This document shows, one piece after another, positions 48,976-57,093 of a DNA stretch of 64,000 bases. The DNA is from an uncultured Nitrospira sp. (GTDB lineage Bacteria; Nitrospirota; Nitrospiria; Nitrospirales; Nitrospiraceae). How positions within the stretch are numbered: position 1 is the stretch's first letter; each line of letters begins with the position of its first letter. The DNA lies in assembly GCA_902500995.1 (NCBI GenBank), contig CABVSR010000001.1:244075-308074 (forward strand), written 5' to 3'. Both the position numbers and the translations under genes were made by a program. The notes under the pieces are model-generated. The model worked only from the letters and a program-made list of their open reading frames with translations. It had not been told where the DNA came from and ran no database searches.

Positions 48976-50838
48976 TCAGTGGTATGGATGCTCGGGGATG
49001 GCGAGCGTAAAATATTTCCCCCGCTCTTCGTACAGAATGCGACGGCTCGTCAGGATGCTCAGCGCCTCGGTCAGATCCTCTTCCGGGCAGACGATATCCC
49101 GCTTCGCCTCGCTCAAGGCCGCGCGAATCTGATCGCGACTCTTCGCGGCCTCGTTACACACTTCGATAATGGCCGCCGCAGGCCAGTCGTACCGGTGCCT
49201 CGTCGGCATTTGCGGATCACGGCCATCATAGATCGTCACGTACTCCATGGCCTTGGAGTAATATAAAAACGGACGGTCGTCGCTGCGCGCCAACCGCTGC
49301 CATTCTTCCACCAGGCCGATCAGTTCCTGATAGAGTTGCGGATCGACGGGCCAGTCGTCGAGTTCATATTCAAAATCGTAGGCGATCTTCCGCAGATCGA
49401 CGCGCGCCGCATCATACACATACTCATAGGCTGTGCCCGGACCTGTAATACGCACTCCGTATTCATGCGGCTTCGTAAAATACGGACTGAACCGCTGCAA
49501 CCAGAATTTCCCGGTCGCTTCCGGCGCCTGCAGATGGAAGAGAGACGGCAGCAGATCGATCTGCCGGCGGTAGTCCTCATTGGTTTCGCCGGGAAATCCG
49601 AGCAGAATATTCCAGGAGACCGCGACCCGGTAATACCCACTCCACTTGAGGCAGATGATGTTCTGCATGGGTGTCACGCCCTTGTCCATCGCTTTGAGTT
49701 GCGACAGACTGAGGCTTTCCAGGCCCGGCTGCATGCACTTCACGCCGCCCATGGCCAGCGTCCGGATCTGGCTCTTCTGCAGATTGCTCTTGGTCTCGAT
49801 AAACACATCCAGGTCGCAATGCTCGGCGGCGAACCGCCCGAACAGGTTGTCGACATATTTCATGTCGATGATGTTATCCACCAGCCGGAAGCGGGTCGTA
49901 TCGTAGCGGCTTGAGAGGTACGCCATCTCTTGCGCCACTTGCGCCGCGGATTTTGCCCGGAACTTCATGCTCTGCGCATTGAGCCCGCAAAAGGTGCAAT
50001 GGTGCTTCTCACCCCACCAGCAACCGCGGGAGCCCTCGTACAGGAGAATCCGGTCCAGGCCGCGTGAGGCCTCGGTGCCGAGTTCCGCCAGCAAATGATA
50101 ATAGTCGTCATAGTCCGGCGGACCGGCCTGGGCAAACTCCGTGAAGAGGGCCGTATTCGGCTCGAGCCTGATCTCGCCCTGTTCCCGGTACATGACACCT
50201 TTCGGGCAGGGCCCGGACGCTCCACCCAATACGTAGTCGACCAGGGCCGGGAACGTCACCTCGCCTTCGCCGGGGACGACATGATCGATGAACGGAAACG
50301 CCCGGAAATATTCCACCCCCATTTCACCGTCGAAGTTCGCGCCACCGAAGACGATGGTCACCTCCGGGTACAGATCCTTGATCAACTTGGCCATCGTGAG
50401 GCTGGCCACATTTTGATCAAAGGTGGACGTAAACCCGACGAGCTTGTATTGGCCCCAATCGATCCCTGTCATCGCGGCGGTCAGGAATTGCGGGGCCGCG
50501 CGCGACGCCATGTCTTCGAACAACGAGACCGGCTGTCCGCTCTCCCGGGCAATCTGCTCGAAGACCGGCTTGAACACGCGCGGATACTCCGCCCGCCTGG
50601 GATTGTCGCGAAACAGCAGATAAGAAAATAGCCACTCACCGAACAACCCCCGCTTTTCGCAAATCGATTCGTAGAGCGGAACGCCGATCTTGTGGGCGAA
50701 CCGGACATTGAGATGATGGCAATCGACGGCGACGCCCCGGGCTTTCAACAACGCAGACAGCGTCCCCAGTTGAATAGACGGATACTTCGAAAAACTGAAG
50801 GGCATGTTGACGAGCGCCACCCTGGCCCTGTCACTCAT
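48976..50838 (-). CDS. B12-binding radical SAM protein of the RiPP maturation type (TIGR03975-like)
   Basis: This is a 620-residue enzyme. The N-terminal B12-binding-like domain (about 5-215) has VALVNMPFSFSKYPSIQLGTLSALL and VTIVFGGANFDGEMGVEYF. The radical SAM domain starts with GSRGCWWGEKHHCTFCGLNAQ, an unusual CxxxxxxxCxxC cluster motif characteristic of RiPP-maturation radical SAM proteins. WNILLGFPGETNEDY follows, and the C-terminal domain is long. Members are thought to C-methylate or otherwise alter ribosomal peptides. No precursor with a recognisable leader and no transporter or protease is next to it. The neighbours are AhpD-like and pterin dehydratase genes. Confidence 0.88.
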   Translation of the reverse strand: MSDRARVALVNMPFSFSKYPSIQLGTLSALLKARGVAVDCHHLNVRFAHKIGVPLYESICEKRGLFGEWLFSYLLFRDNPRRAEYPRVFKPVFEQIARESGQPVSLFEDMASRAAPQFLTAAMTGIDWGQYKLVGFTSTFDQNVASLTMAKLIKDLYPEVTIVFGGANFDGEMGVEYFRAFPFIDHVVPGEGEVTFPALVDYVLGGASGPCPKGVMYREQGEIRLEPNTALFTEFAQAGPPDYDDYYHLLAELGTEASRGLDRILLYEGSRGCWWGEKHHCTFCGLNAQSMKFRAKSAAQVAQEMAYLSSRYDTTRFRLVDNIIDMKYVDNLFGRFAAEHCDLDVFIETKSNLQKSQIRTLAMGGVKCMQPGLESLSLSQLKAMDKGVTPMQNIICLKWSGYYRVAVSWNILLGFPGETNEDYRRQIDLLPSLFHLQAPEATGKFWLQRFSPYFTKPHEYGVRITGPGTAYEYVYDAARVDLRKIAYDFEYELDDWPVDPQLYQELIGLVEEWQRLARSDDRPFLYYSKAMEYVTIYDGRDPQMPTRHRYDWPAAAIIEVCNEAAKSRDQIRAALSEAKRDIVCPEEDLTEALSILTSRRILYEERGKYFTLAIPEHPYH

Positions 50839-50877
50839 GAAGCACCTCGATGATCGTCGCGTCGTGCATCGCCACGA

Positions 50878-51228
50878 TTACCCGGCGACGGCGCGGAACG
50901 GCTCGAACTCACGATCGGCCTTTGCGGCCAAATAAAAATCGCTCTCGGTCAGGCCATTGATCTTATGCGTCCAAATCTCCACCCTGCACTTCCCCCAGGC
51001 CACATGCAAATCCGGATGATGCCCTTCGGCCTCCGCCACCGCGCCCACTTTGTTGGCGAACGCAAGCGATTGCGCAAAGTCCTTGAATGTATAGAGCCGT
51101 TCGAGATGTCCTTCTTTCGTCACGGCCCACCCTCGTCCCAGCTCCGCCAACAAAGCCTGTATACGATCGGCGGGGAGGGGAGGGACCCCGCCCCGGCAGG
51201 GAATACACTTGTTATCAGCTAAACTCAT
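50878..51228 (-). CDS. phhB: Pterin-4a-carbinolamine dehydratase
   Basis: This 116-residue protein has the PCD/DCoH pattern LERLYTFKDFAQSLAFANKVGAVAEAEGHHPDLHVAWGKCRVEIWTHKINGLTESDF. The His-His-Pro motif (GHHPD) and the later Trp-Thr-His are catalytic. It regenerates tetrahydrobiopterin from the 4a-carbinolamine or has a role in molybdopterin-related chemistry. The N terminus has two Cys (CIPC), possibly a small metal site. The ATG at 51228 has GGAG six bases upstream; a TTG six bases earlier is less likely. It precedes the radical SAM gene by 39 bp. Confidence 0.9.
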   Translation of the reverse strand: MSLADNKCIPCRGGVPPLPADRIQALLAELGRGWAVTKEGHLERLYTFKDFAQSLAFANKVGAVAEAEGHHPDLHVAWGKCRVEIWTHKINGLTESDFYLAAKADREFEPFRAVAG

Positions 51229-51314
51229 GTCCAACTCCTTCGCAGACGAACTTCGCCGTCAGCGCCGCAAGAAAAAGCCATTCTACGAGCCGCTTGTTCT
51301 GTCTCGCAACAGCG

Positions 51315-51803
51315 TTACCGTCCGGATGGCTGCACAGCCCGGGACTGGCCCGTCGCGGCATGCCCTCGTTCGAAAAATAGCCCGCGATTGATATCGCCCA
51401 CGCTGACCATGCCCACTAACGTTCCTTTCTCGACGACCGGAACCCGGCGAAAATTCTTGACGCCCATATAGGACGCCGCCTCCAGCACCGGCGTGCGCGG
51501 AGACACCGTCAGGGGATTCAAGCTCATCACTTCTTCGACGCGCTGCGAGAGGACATCGGCATACCCTTCCTCCATCTCCACGAAATCACGGCTGTGCACG
51601 TTGTCATGAATGTATTCGCCGTAATTGGGATAGAGCGGGATCAGCACGTCGCGCAGCGTCACCATGCCGATCAAGACGTCGCCGTCCTCCACCACAGGAA
51701 TGGCGCCGCAATGGCGGCTGAGCATTTTGGTGACCACGGATCGGACGGATTCATTGCGCGTCGCCGTCACCACACCGGTGGACATCACTTCCTCAACAAG
51801 CAT
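51315..51803 (-). CDS. CBS-domain pair protein
   Basis: This 162-residue protein consists of two CBS domains (MLVEEVMSTGVVTATRNESVRSVVTKM, GAIPVVEDGDVLIGMVTLRDVL; then EEVMSLNPLTVSPRTPVLEAASYM, RRVPVVEKGTLVGMVSVGDI). Such stand-alone pairs bind adenine nucleotides and act as energy sensors for partner proteins. The loop between domains contains an acidic helix (YIHDNVHSRDFVEMEEGYADVL). GGAGG lies five bases before the ATG at 51803. The partner is unknown. Confidence 0.9.
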   Translation of the reverse strand: MLVEEVMSTGVVTATRNESVRSVVTKMLSRHCGAIPVVEDGDVLIGMVTLRDVLIPLYPNYGEYIHDNVHSRDFVEMEEGYADVLSQRVEEVMSLNPLTVSPRTPVLEAASYMGVKNFRRVPVVEKGTLVGMVSVGDINRGLFFERGHAATGQSRAVQPSGR

Positions 51804-52065
51804 GGCAGCCTCCTTTTTCAGCAAGGGTGGTTCGCGGAGCGATCACCCAGAGGGATGTTCATGTTGCCGCCTTCGGCCTCTCTATCCGGCTCACCTCCTG
51901 CTTGGCACGATCATCCTGCGGCTTCCGACCATCCAACCTCTGCATTCCGCCTTTGCAGAGCTTGACAAAATATGGTAGGGAAGTGCGGTTAGAAAAGAAA
52001 CCCCCTCTCGATCCCGTCATACACGAGCGGGGAGGACCGTTCAGGCCTTCTCACGCGAGGTCGCT

Positions 52066-52740
52066 ATCGATCCCGTCCTTCGCATCGGTCATCGCGGAGC
52101 CGCCGGCCACGCTCCCGAAAATACTCTCGCCGCCATCTGGAAAGCCCGATCATTTCATGCCGATTTCGTCGAGATCGATCTGCGAGAAACCAGCGACGGC
52201 CATCTCGTGTTGCTCCATGACGAGACCATCGATCGCACCACCAACAAATCCGGGAACGTGGCCGAGATGTCGCTGGAGCAAGTTCAACGGCTGGACGCAG
52301 GCAATTGGCAGCGCATTCCCACGTTGGAGGAAGCGCTGGACATCTGCGGTAGGGCGATCGGCGTCATTCTCGAATTAAAAGTCGAGGGCATCGGCAATGA
52401 GGCCTGCGCGATCGTGAAACGGACAGGTTTCTCGAATTCGCTTCTCTATGCCTCGTTTCTGATGACAGAACTCCATCGCGTGCGGCAGGCCGATGCCGCA
52501 GCACAGCTCATGGTATTGCACCATCGCCACCTCCCGCTGGACCCCGTCGCCGAAGTGGTGGCTCTCGACGCCTCTCACGTCGGTTTGCACTATTCGACGC
52601 TCACCCCGCCGCTGCTCCAGACCTACCACAACTTGGGGCGAAAGGTCTTCGTCTACACCGTCAACGATCCGAAGGACATCCGGCGCATGCGCGAGATGGG
52701 CGTGGACGGCATTGTGTCAGACTATCCGGATCGCATCTGA
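52066..52740 (+). CDS. Glycerophosphodiester phosphodiesterase without a normal start codon
   Basis: This frame encodes a complete GDPD domain: RIGHRGAAGHAPENTLAAIW with the first catalytic His, FVEIDLRETSDGHLVLLHDETIDRTTN with the metal-binding Glu-Asp and second His, VILELKVEG, and the end GVDGIVSDYPDRI. No in-frame ATG, GTG or TTG exists between the upstream stop (51976-51978) and the GTG at 52207, which lies after the first catalytic motif. I place the start provisionally at ATC 52066, with GAGG six bases upstream. Otherwise one base is missing upstream, for example in the C-run near 52003, or the gene is broken. The product hydrolyses glycerophosphodiesters. Confidence 0.6.
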   Translation: MDPVLRIGHRGAAGHAPENTLAAIWKARSFHADFVEIDLRETSDGHLVLLHDETIDRTTNKSGNVAEMSLEQVQRLDAGNWQRIPTLEEALDICGRAIGVILELKVEGIGNEACAIVKRTGFSNSLLYASFLMTELHRVRQADAAAQLMVLHHRHLPLDPVAEVVALDASHVGLHYSTLTPPLLQTYHNLGRKVFVYTVNDPKDIRRMREMGVDGIVSDYPDRI

Positions 52741-52920
52741 CTGCACTCCTGAGCGGCCCGCCGGCCACGTTCAGGCGCGATCGATCGAACGGATGCGGTG
52801 CTGCTTTTCCACAATCAATCGATGCCGTACCAACAGTGCTGTGCAACAGTGAAGTGAACGCCAGCGTGACCGGGCAGAAGGGGACGAAGAGGCGCTGGAA
52901 CTTTATGGAGATGAAAATGC

Positions 52921-53245
52921 CACGGGCGACCCTACACTACGGTGGGAGGTCGCCCGTGGATGGCGCTTGGGACGCCTACAGTCATATAGGTTGTCTGATC
53001 GACAAGACCCGTTCGAGAAGACGGATGATCAGGATGTTCGTCGGGGGATCGTTTGTCCCAGGATTCCGGTGTGCCTCGCGCTTGTTCTCAATCCTTCTTG
53101 TTGCGGCTACTGGTATCCTTTGAATCGGATAGTGCCATGAGGCACAAGCCAGAAGAAGGATCGGTCAGCACGACCGACGATCAGCCCGTCCTCGACTCTG
53201 CGGGCCGTTTTAGTCCGGCGGCGTAAGTTCTTCCATACGTGAACC
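52921..53245. repeat. Diverged tandem repeat unit, copy 1 (hairpin-rich)
   Basis: It begins with a hairpin of 11 perfect pairs (52921-52931 with 52948-52958), then GGCGCTTGGGACGCC (52962-52976). Later come three hairpins in order: GTGCC/GGCAC (53132-53145), TCGGTC/GACCGA (53161-53177) and GCCCG/CGGGC (53184-53205). A near copy of this series starts about 510 bp downstream. The alignment was made by eye and the identity is around two thirds in the best parts. Confidence 0.55.
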
Positions 53246-53429
53246 TCCCCGATTGAGGAGTGGCGAGGTCTCCCGAACAGGCGCGCACTGCTCATCGCCT
53301 CGTCACGGTTATCACCGACCGTGAAACTTACAATTTCCCATTTACGCTCCTTAGAAAACTCTGTCAACAGGAAATTCGGCCCTAGTAACTTTTCTCCATC
53401 CGTCCGATCCGATTCGAGAGTGCTGATAC

Positions 53430-53840
53430 GACACGGGCCCCCGTGTCTGACAGGAGCCCGCGCGTGGCGCTTAGGACGCCGATCACTTGTTGTGCCTGTA
53501 GCGGCCCGGACGAGACCGGCCGAGTTGGTCAGCAGCAGAAGTATCTCGCCGGAGGACTCGCAGTCACGCCGGTGCGGGTGACGCATCGCATCGTCAGCCA
53601 GTCCTCGACTCGGAGGCATGACGCCTGGAGGCGCGTTCGCGCATCATAAAATGCCTTGCGGCATATGCGAGAGAGAACCGGTTGGCAAAAACCGACGAGG
53701 TACCTGCCTTCAGCTCGGCAGGCCGTTCAGGCCAGGTGGAGTTGTTTCAGTCATCGTCCACCCTCCTCTCTGTTGCGGGAATGTGTGGAAGATCTAGATG
53801 GCAGCCGCGCGGTCTGTCCGGTCTTCCACGTGAACATGGA
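53430..53840. repeat. Diverged tandem repeat unit, copy 2 (hairpin-rich)
   Basis: It begins with a seven-pair hairpin (GACACGG/CCGTGTC, 53430-53447), then GGCGCTTAGGACGCC (53466-53480). The three later hairpins are ATGCC/GGCAT (53651-53664), CGGTT/AACCG (53679-53694) and CCTGCC/GGCAGG (53703-53722). All three occupy the same order as in copy 1, and the first two differ by paired changes that keep the stems. The 25 bases 53456-53480 match 52952-52976 at 21 positions. Confidence 0.55.
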
Positions 53841-53913
53841 ATTCGGGCCGCACTGTCTATCTACGCCTCTGAAAAAATCTTGTCAACCAGGGAAATGCCC
53901 GGGGCCCGCTCCA

Positions 53914-54639
53914 TTATCGGAGCTCGCGGCGCCCCTCCCGTGCTCCACTGGCCCCACCCTGGTTCGAGCCACCGCCGGACTCGGGCGTCAACACTTTCAT
54001 ATCTTGCTTCTTGTAATGAGCCGGCGGCGCGAACAAGGTGTCATCGAGACGTTTCTTCTCGACCTTCACGGCTTCCCAGCGCACGTCTTCCTTCCCCTGG
54101 CCATTGCGGGAGACCCCCTTGACCGGAAACCCTCCGTCCTTGAACATCTCCTGTATGCGCGCAGGCAGCAGCGCCGCACTTCCCGCCTGCACTCCCATCA
54201 GTGCCGACATGGCGACGCTCGTAATGCCGCGTGCCATGCAGACTTCCCCGGTACTCCCGTCGGTTTTGTCGGTGGTCCGATAGACCTCGCAGGTGTGCCC
54301 GGCCACGTTCTCGCTGCTACCGGTCTTCTTGACCAGCATGTCCTCCATGGCGTCGGGCGCGGCCGTCGAGCTGTCTGCGAGAGGGATCTCCAGATAGATC
54401 TTGTCGTCATGCTGAAGACTATACATCACCTTCTTCTTGGCATCGAAGATCATAGCGCTTTTCTCCGCGTCCTGACCGGCCTCCTCGAAGCGCAGCCTGT
54501 CGCCCTTCAGGTACCAAACCTGCTGGGTCGTCGTCCCGTCGCTGGTTTCCTTCATGACAATCATGCCCTCGAACTCCCCGGCTGCCGCGACACTCGCCAG
54601 CAACAGGCTTCCACACAGTCCCGCCATCACAACGCGCAT
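53914..54639 (-). CDS. DUF4412-like secreted protein (copy 2)
   Basis: This 241-residue protein has a signal peptide (MRVVMAGLCGSLLLASVAAA). A DUF4412-type beta-rich core follows (GEFEGMIVMKETSDGTTTQQVWYLKGDRLRFEE; VMYSLQHDDKIYLEIPL; AGHTCEVYRTTDKTDGSTGEVCMARGI). The two Cys around the YRTTD segment probably form a disulfide. The tail is Gly/Arg-rich and disordered. AAGGAG lies six bases before the ATG. It follows the other DUF4412 gene by 28 bp. The function of the family, related to lipoprotein-carrier-like folds, is unknown. Confidence 0.75.
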   Translation of the reverse strand: MRVVMAGLCGSLLLASVAAAGEFEGMIVMKETSDGTTTQQVWYLKGDRLRFEEAGQDAEKSAMIFDAKKKVMYSLQHDDKIYLEIPLADSSTAAPDAMEDMLVKKTGSSENVAGHTCEVYRTTDKTDGSTGEVCMARGITSVAMSALMGVQAGSAALLPARIQEMFKDGGFPVKGVSRNGQGKEDVRWEAVKVEKKRLDDTLFAPPAHYKKQDMKVLTPESGGGSNQGGASGAREGRRELR

Positions 54640-54667
54640 GTTCAGCTCCTTTCCATGCAGCATCGAA

Positions 54668-55546
54668 CTATTGCCCACCCTGCGGTTGCGCCTGCTGCTT
54701 TTTCATCGCTTCGCCGAACTGCTGCATCAGCTCCTTCAGATCCGTCTGCTGGCCGTCGCCGCCGGGATCCTTGCCGGTCTTGCCCCGTGCAGCTTTTCGC
54801 TTCTTCATCTCCTCGATCATTTTGGAGAGATCGGCCCCGCCTTTTTTGTTGGGCTCCCCCAGAGTCTTCAGCCGCTCTTGCAGGGCCGACATGTCCTGTC
54901 TGGCCCAGTCGGCAGGAAAAGCGAAGAGACTCGCATCCAGACCTTTCTTATCGATACGGACCACTTCCATGCGCACGGACTCCTTCCCCGCCTCATCGAA
55001 CTGGATGCTCCGAAGACCGAACCCTCCTTCCTCGACCAGCTGCTTCACCCAAGCTGGCTGGGAGGATCGTCGTATCTCCTTCGGATCAATCCAGAACGTG
55101 GCGGCCTTCCCGAATCCTTTTGCCACACAGAGGTCGCTCTTCACGCGAGACTGTTCCTTGTCGATGACCCGCCACACCTCGCAGGTATAGCCTGCGATCT
55201 TGTCCGTCTGACCTGTTCGCTCGATGCGTTGCGCGTCAAGCGCGTCCTGAAGGGACTCACCGCGCTCGCTCTTCAGACTGAATTCCATATACGACTTCTG
55301 CCCCGGCAGGCTCATCTGCATCGTCTTGGTCCCGGCATCAAACAGTATCACCTGTGTCTGACCGTCTGTCCGCGCGATTTCCATCCGTCCCTTGTCGCCT
55401 TTGAGATACCAATCCATGGCGCTCGATGTGCCGGTCTCCCGATGGCTGGTTTTCATATGGAGGACACCTTCAAACTCTCCCGCGAGAGCCGGGCATGACA
55501 TGAGGGTGAGGACGAGACCGAGCACGATAGCCGGTGTCATTCGCAT
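54668..55546 (-). CDS. DUF4412-like secreted protein (copy 1)
   Basis: This 292-residue protein is a paralogue of the downstream gene, with the same plan: a signal peptide (MRMTPAIVLGLVLTLMSCPALA), GEFEGVLHMKTSHRETGTSSAMDWYLKGDKGRMEI, QSYMEFSL-type strand, and IAGYTCEVWRVIDKEQSRVKSDLCVAKGF with matching Cys pair. The C-terminal 70 residues are Lys/Gln-rich and probably unstructured. AGGAG lies eight bases before the ATG. The two genes form a two-gene operon that converges on no neighbour and follows the polyphosphate kinase gene. Confidence 0.75.
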   Translation of the reverse strand: MRMTPAIVLGLVLTLMSCPALAGEFEGVLHMKTSHRETGTSSAMDWYLKGDKGRMEIARTDGQTQVILFDAGTKTMQMSLPGQKSYMEFSLKSERGESLQDALDAQRIERTGQTDKIAGYTCEVWRVIDKEQSRVKSDLCVAKGFGKAATFWIDPKEIRRSSQPAWVKQLVEEGGFGLRSIQFDEAGKESVRMEVVRIDKKGLDASLFAFPADWARQDMSALQERLKTLGEPNKKGGADLSKMIEEMKKRKAARGKTGKDPGGDGQQTDLKELMQQFGEAMKKQQAQPQGGQ

Positions 55547-55642
55547 ACTCGATGCTCCTGGTGAAGGGTGACGTACGATTCAGGCGCGCAGTGTAGCCGA
55601 GACCCGCCGCCGATGCCAGATGCGCCGCAGGAGAAGTCGGCA

Positions 55643-56461
55643 TCACTCGATGGTGAGCTGATCGAACCGGATCCCTTCGGGAGCCGGCGGAGTCGAGAGG
55701 TTCATCGCGGCGAGCGCCTGCACCACCACCTCGGCGACCACAAGATTCCGATACCATTTCCGATTCGCGGGCACAATATACCAGGGAGCCCGCTCGGTGC
55801 TGGTCGCGCCCATGAGGTCCTCAAAGGCCGCCATGTACTCGTCCCACAGCTTACGCTCTTCCAGATCACCCTCGTTGAATTTCCAGCGTTTCTCCGGATG
55901 GCGGATGCGTTCGGTCAGGCGCTCTTTTTGCTCGTCTTTGGAAATGTGCAGGAACAGTTTGACGATCGCCGTGCCGTTCTCGATCAACAAGTCCTCGAAT
56001 TCATTGATCTGATTGAATCGCTGCGTGACGACTTGTTTCGATACCAGACCATGCACGCGCGTGATCAACACGTCTTCATACTGCGACCGGTTGAAAATGC
56101 CGATGTGCCCTTTGGGCGGCACTTCCTGATGAATCCGCCACAGGAAATCCTGCTCCAGCTCCTTGTCGCTCGGCGCCTTAAAGGAGGCCACGCGGCATCC
56201 CTGCGGGTTGATGCCGGACATGACATGCTTGATCGTGCCGTCCTTTCCGCTCGTGTCCATGCCCTGAAGAATGATCAGCAAGGCCCGCGTGCGGTTGGCG
56301 TAGAGGCGTTCCTGCAACTGATCGAGCCTGGTGATGAGTTCGGCAGTGGCGGATTTGGCTTTGGCCTTCCCGGCCTCATTCTTTTTGTAGGATCCGGTGT
56401 CGCCGGGATCGAACCGCTTGAGTGACGGGCGGCAACCGGGCTTGATGCGATACCGATTCAT
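55643..56461 (-). CDS. ppk2: Polyphosphate kinase 2 family protein
   Basis: PPK2 enzymes transfer phosphate between polyphosphate and nucleotides. The 272-residue protein has the Walker A motif LQGMDTSGKDGTIKHVMSG, Walker B in IGIFNRSQYEDVLITRVHG, and the lid segment LTERIRHPEKRWKFNEGDLEER. The Trp-Tyr-x-Val-Pro region is APWYIVPANRKWYRNLVV. It is a single-domain member; class (ADP or AMP preference) cannot be fixed by eye. The ATG at 56461 has AGGG five bases upstream; the open frame extends to 56506 without a ribosome-binding site. Confidence 0.93.
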   Translation of the reverse strand: MNRYRIKPGCRPSLKRFDPGDTGSYKKNEAGKAKAKSATAELITRLDQLQERLYANRTRALLIILQGMDTSGKDGTIKHVMSGINPQGCRVASFKAPSDKELEQDFLWRIHQEVPPKGHIGIFNRSQYEDVLITRVHGLVSKQVVTQRFNQINEFEDLLIENGTAIVKLFLHISKDEQKERLTERIRHPEKRWKFNEGDLEERKLWDEYMAAFEDLMGATSTERAPWYIVPANRKWYRNLVVAEVVVQALAAMNLSTPPAPEGIRFDQLTIE

Positions 56462-56542
56462 GTCGTCCCTACTGCAAGGATGTTTCGAAGATGTCCCAGG
56501 AAACACGGATGGGAGAGGAAAAAAGTTTCTTATGGCCCTCCA

Positions 56543-56594
56543 TTGATTGAAGAGGGCGCAGCCTTATGTAATAAACAGTCAGTCATTCAATCAA
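56543..56594 (+). promoter_or_regulatory. Inverted repeat and candidate promoter upstream of the macro-domain gene
   Basis: TTGATTGAA (56543-56551) and TTCAATCAA (56586-56594) are perfect 9-bp inverted repeats. The first overlaps a -35-like TTGATT, with TGTAAT 18 bp downstream. The second abuts the ribosome-binding site AAGGAGG. A regulator bound to both, or an RNA fold, could control the gene. Confidence 0.4.
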
Positions 56595-56607
56595 GGAGGC
56601 ATCAGTC

Positions 56608-57093
56608 ATGCTCAAGGAAGTAAGCGGAGACATCCTGTTATCCACTGCCGGGGCGATCGCGCATGGGATTGCGCCACACGACAATTTCAAGCAGGGCTTG
56701 GCCTTGTCGCTCCGCGAGCAGTGGCCGGGCATGTACAAAGACTTTCGCCATTACTGCCAGACCTACAACCCCAAACCGGGCGGCGCCTGGTCGTGGAAGG
56801 GCCCGAACTCCCCCGTCATCATCAATTTATTCACGCAGGAGCCGCCGGCCGGCGACCAGGATCGTCCCGGAAAGGCCACGCTGCCCAACGTCAATCATGC
56901 GCTGCAGGCGCTGAAAAAGGAACTCGAGGCCCATCAGGTGAAGAGTGTGGCGCTGCCTCGCCTGGCAACAGGCGTGGGCGGGCTGGAGTGGGAAAAGGTC
57001 TATCCCTTGCTCCAACAGGCGTTGAAAGAACTCCACATTCCCGTCTACGTGTATGGGCTGTACAAGAAGGGGGTCGCTGCGCAAGAGGCCTAG
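56608..57093 (+). CDS. Macro-domain protein (ADP-ribose-binding)
   Basis: This 161-residue single macro domain has GDILLSTAGAIAHGIAPHDNFKQGLALSL at the N terminus and IINLFTQEPPAG. It ends with SVALPRLATGVGGLEWEKVYPLL, which contains the diphosphate-binding glycine loop (ATGVGGL). Such proteins bind or hydrolyse ADP-ribose derivatives. AAGGAGG lies eight bases before the ATG. Its stop codon, TAG at 57091-57093, is formed by the first bases of a MITE-like element, so the original C terminus may have been different. Confidence 0.88.
   Translation: MLKEVSGDILLSTAGAIAHGIAPHDNFKQGLALSLREQWPGMYKDFRHYCQTYNPKPGGAWSWKGPNSPVIINLFTQEPPAGDQDRPGKATLPNVNHALQALKKELEAHQVKSVALPRLATGVGGLEWEKVYPLLQQALKELHIPVYVYGLYKKGVAAQEA

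Larger units (their letters stand above)
52741..53913. other. Gene-poor, hairpin-rich region of 1.2 kb
   Basis: Open frames here (for example 53107-53619 on the minus strand) give Arg-rich translations without recognisable domains or ribosome-binding sites. The sequence is dense with short inverted repeats and contains two diverged tandem copies of a unit of about 0.5 kb (listed separately). I see no transposase, tRNA or known riboswitch. Confidence 0.6.

Noticed and set aside
51209..51391. Plus-strand frame of 60 codons between phhB and the CBS gene
   Set aside because: It overlaps the starts and ends of two solid minus-strand genes and lacks a domain.
52836..53123. Plus-strand frame of 95 codons before repeat copy 1
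   Set aside because: No ribosome-binding site, no recognisable protein; it crosses a strong hairpin.
53180..53611. CRISPR-like array in the repeat region
   Set aside because: Repeats are few, diverged, unevenly spaced and no cas gene is present.
53107..53619. Minus-strand frame of 170 codons in the hairpin-rich region
   Set aside because: Arg-rich translation without a domain. The two repeat copies inside this region do not keep the same reading frame, and the paired changes favour RNA structure.
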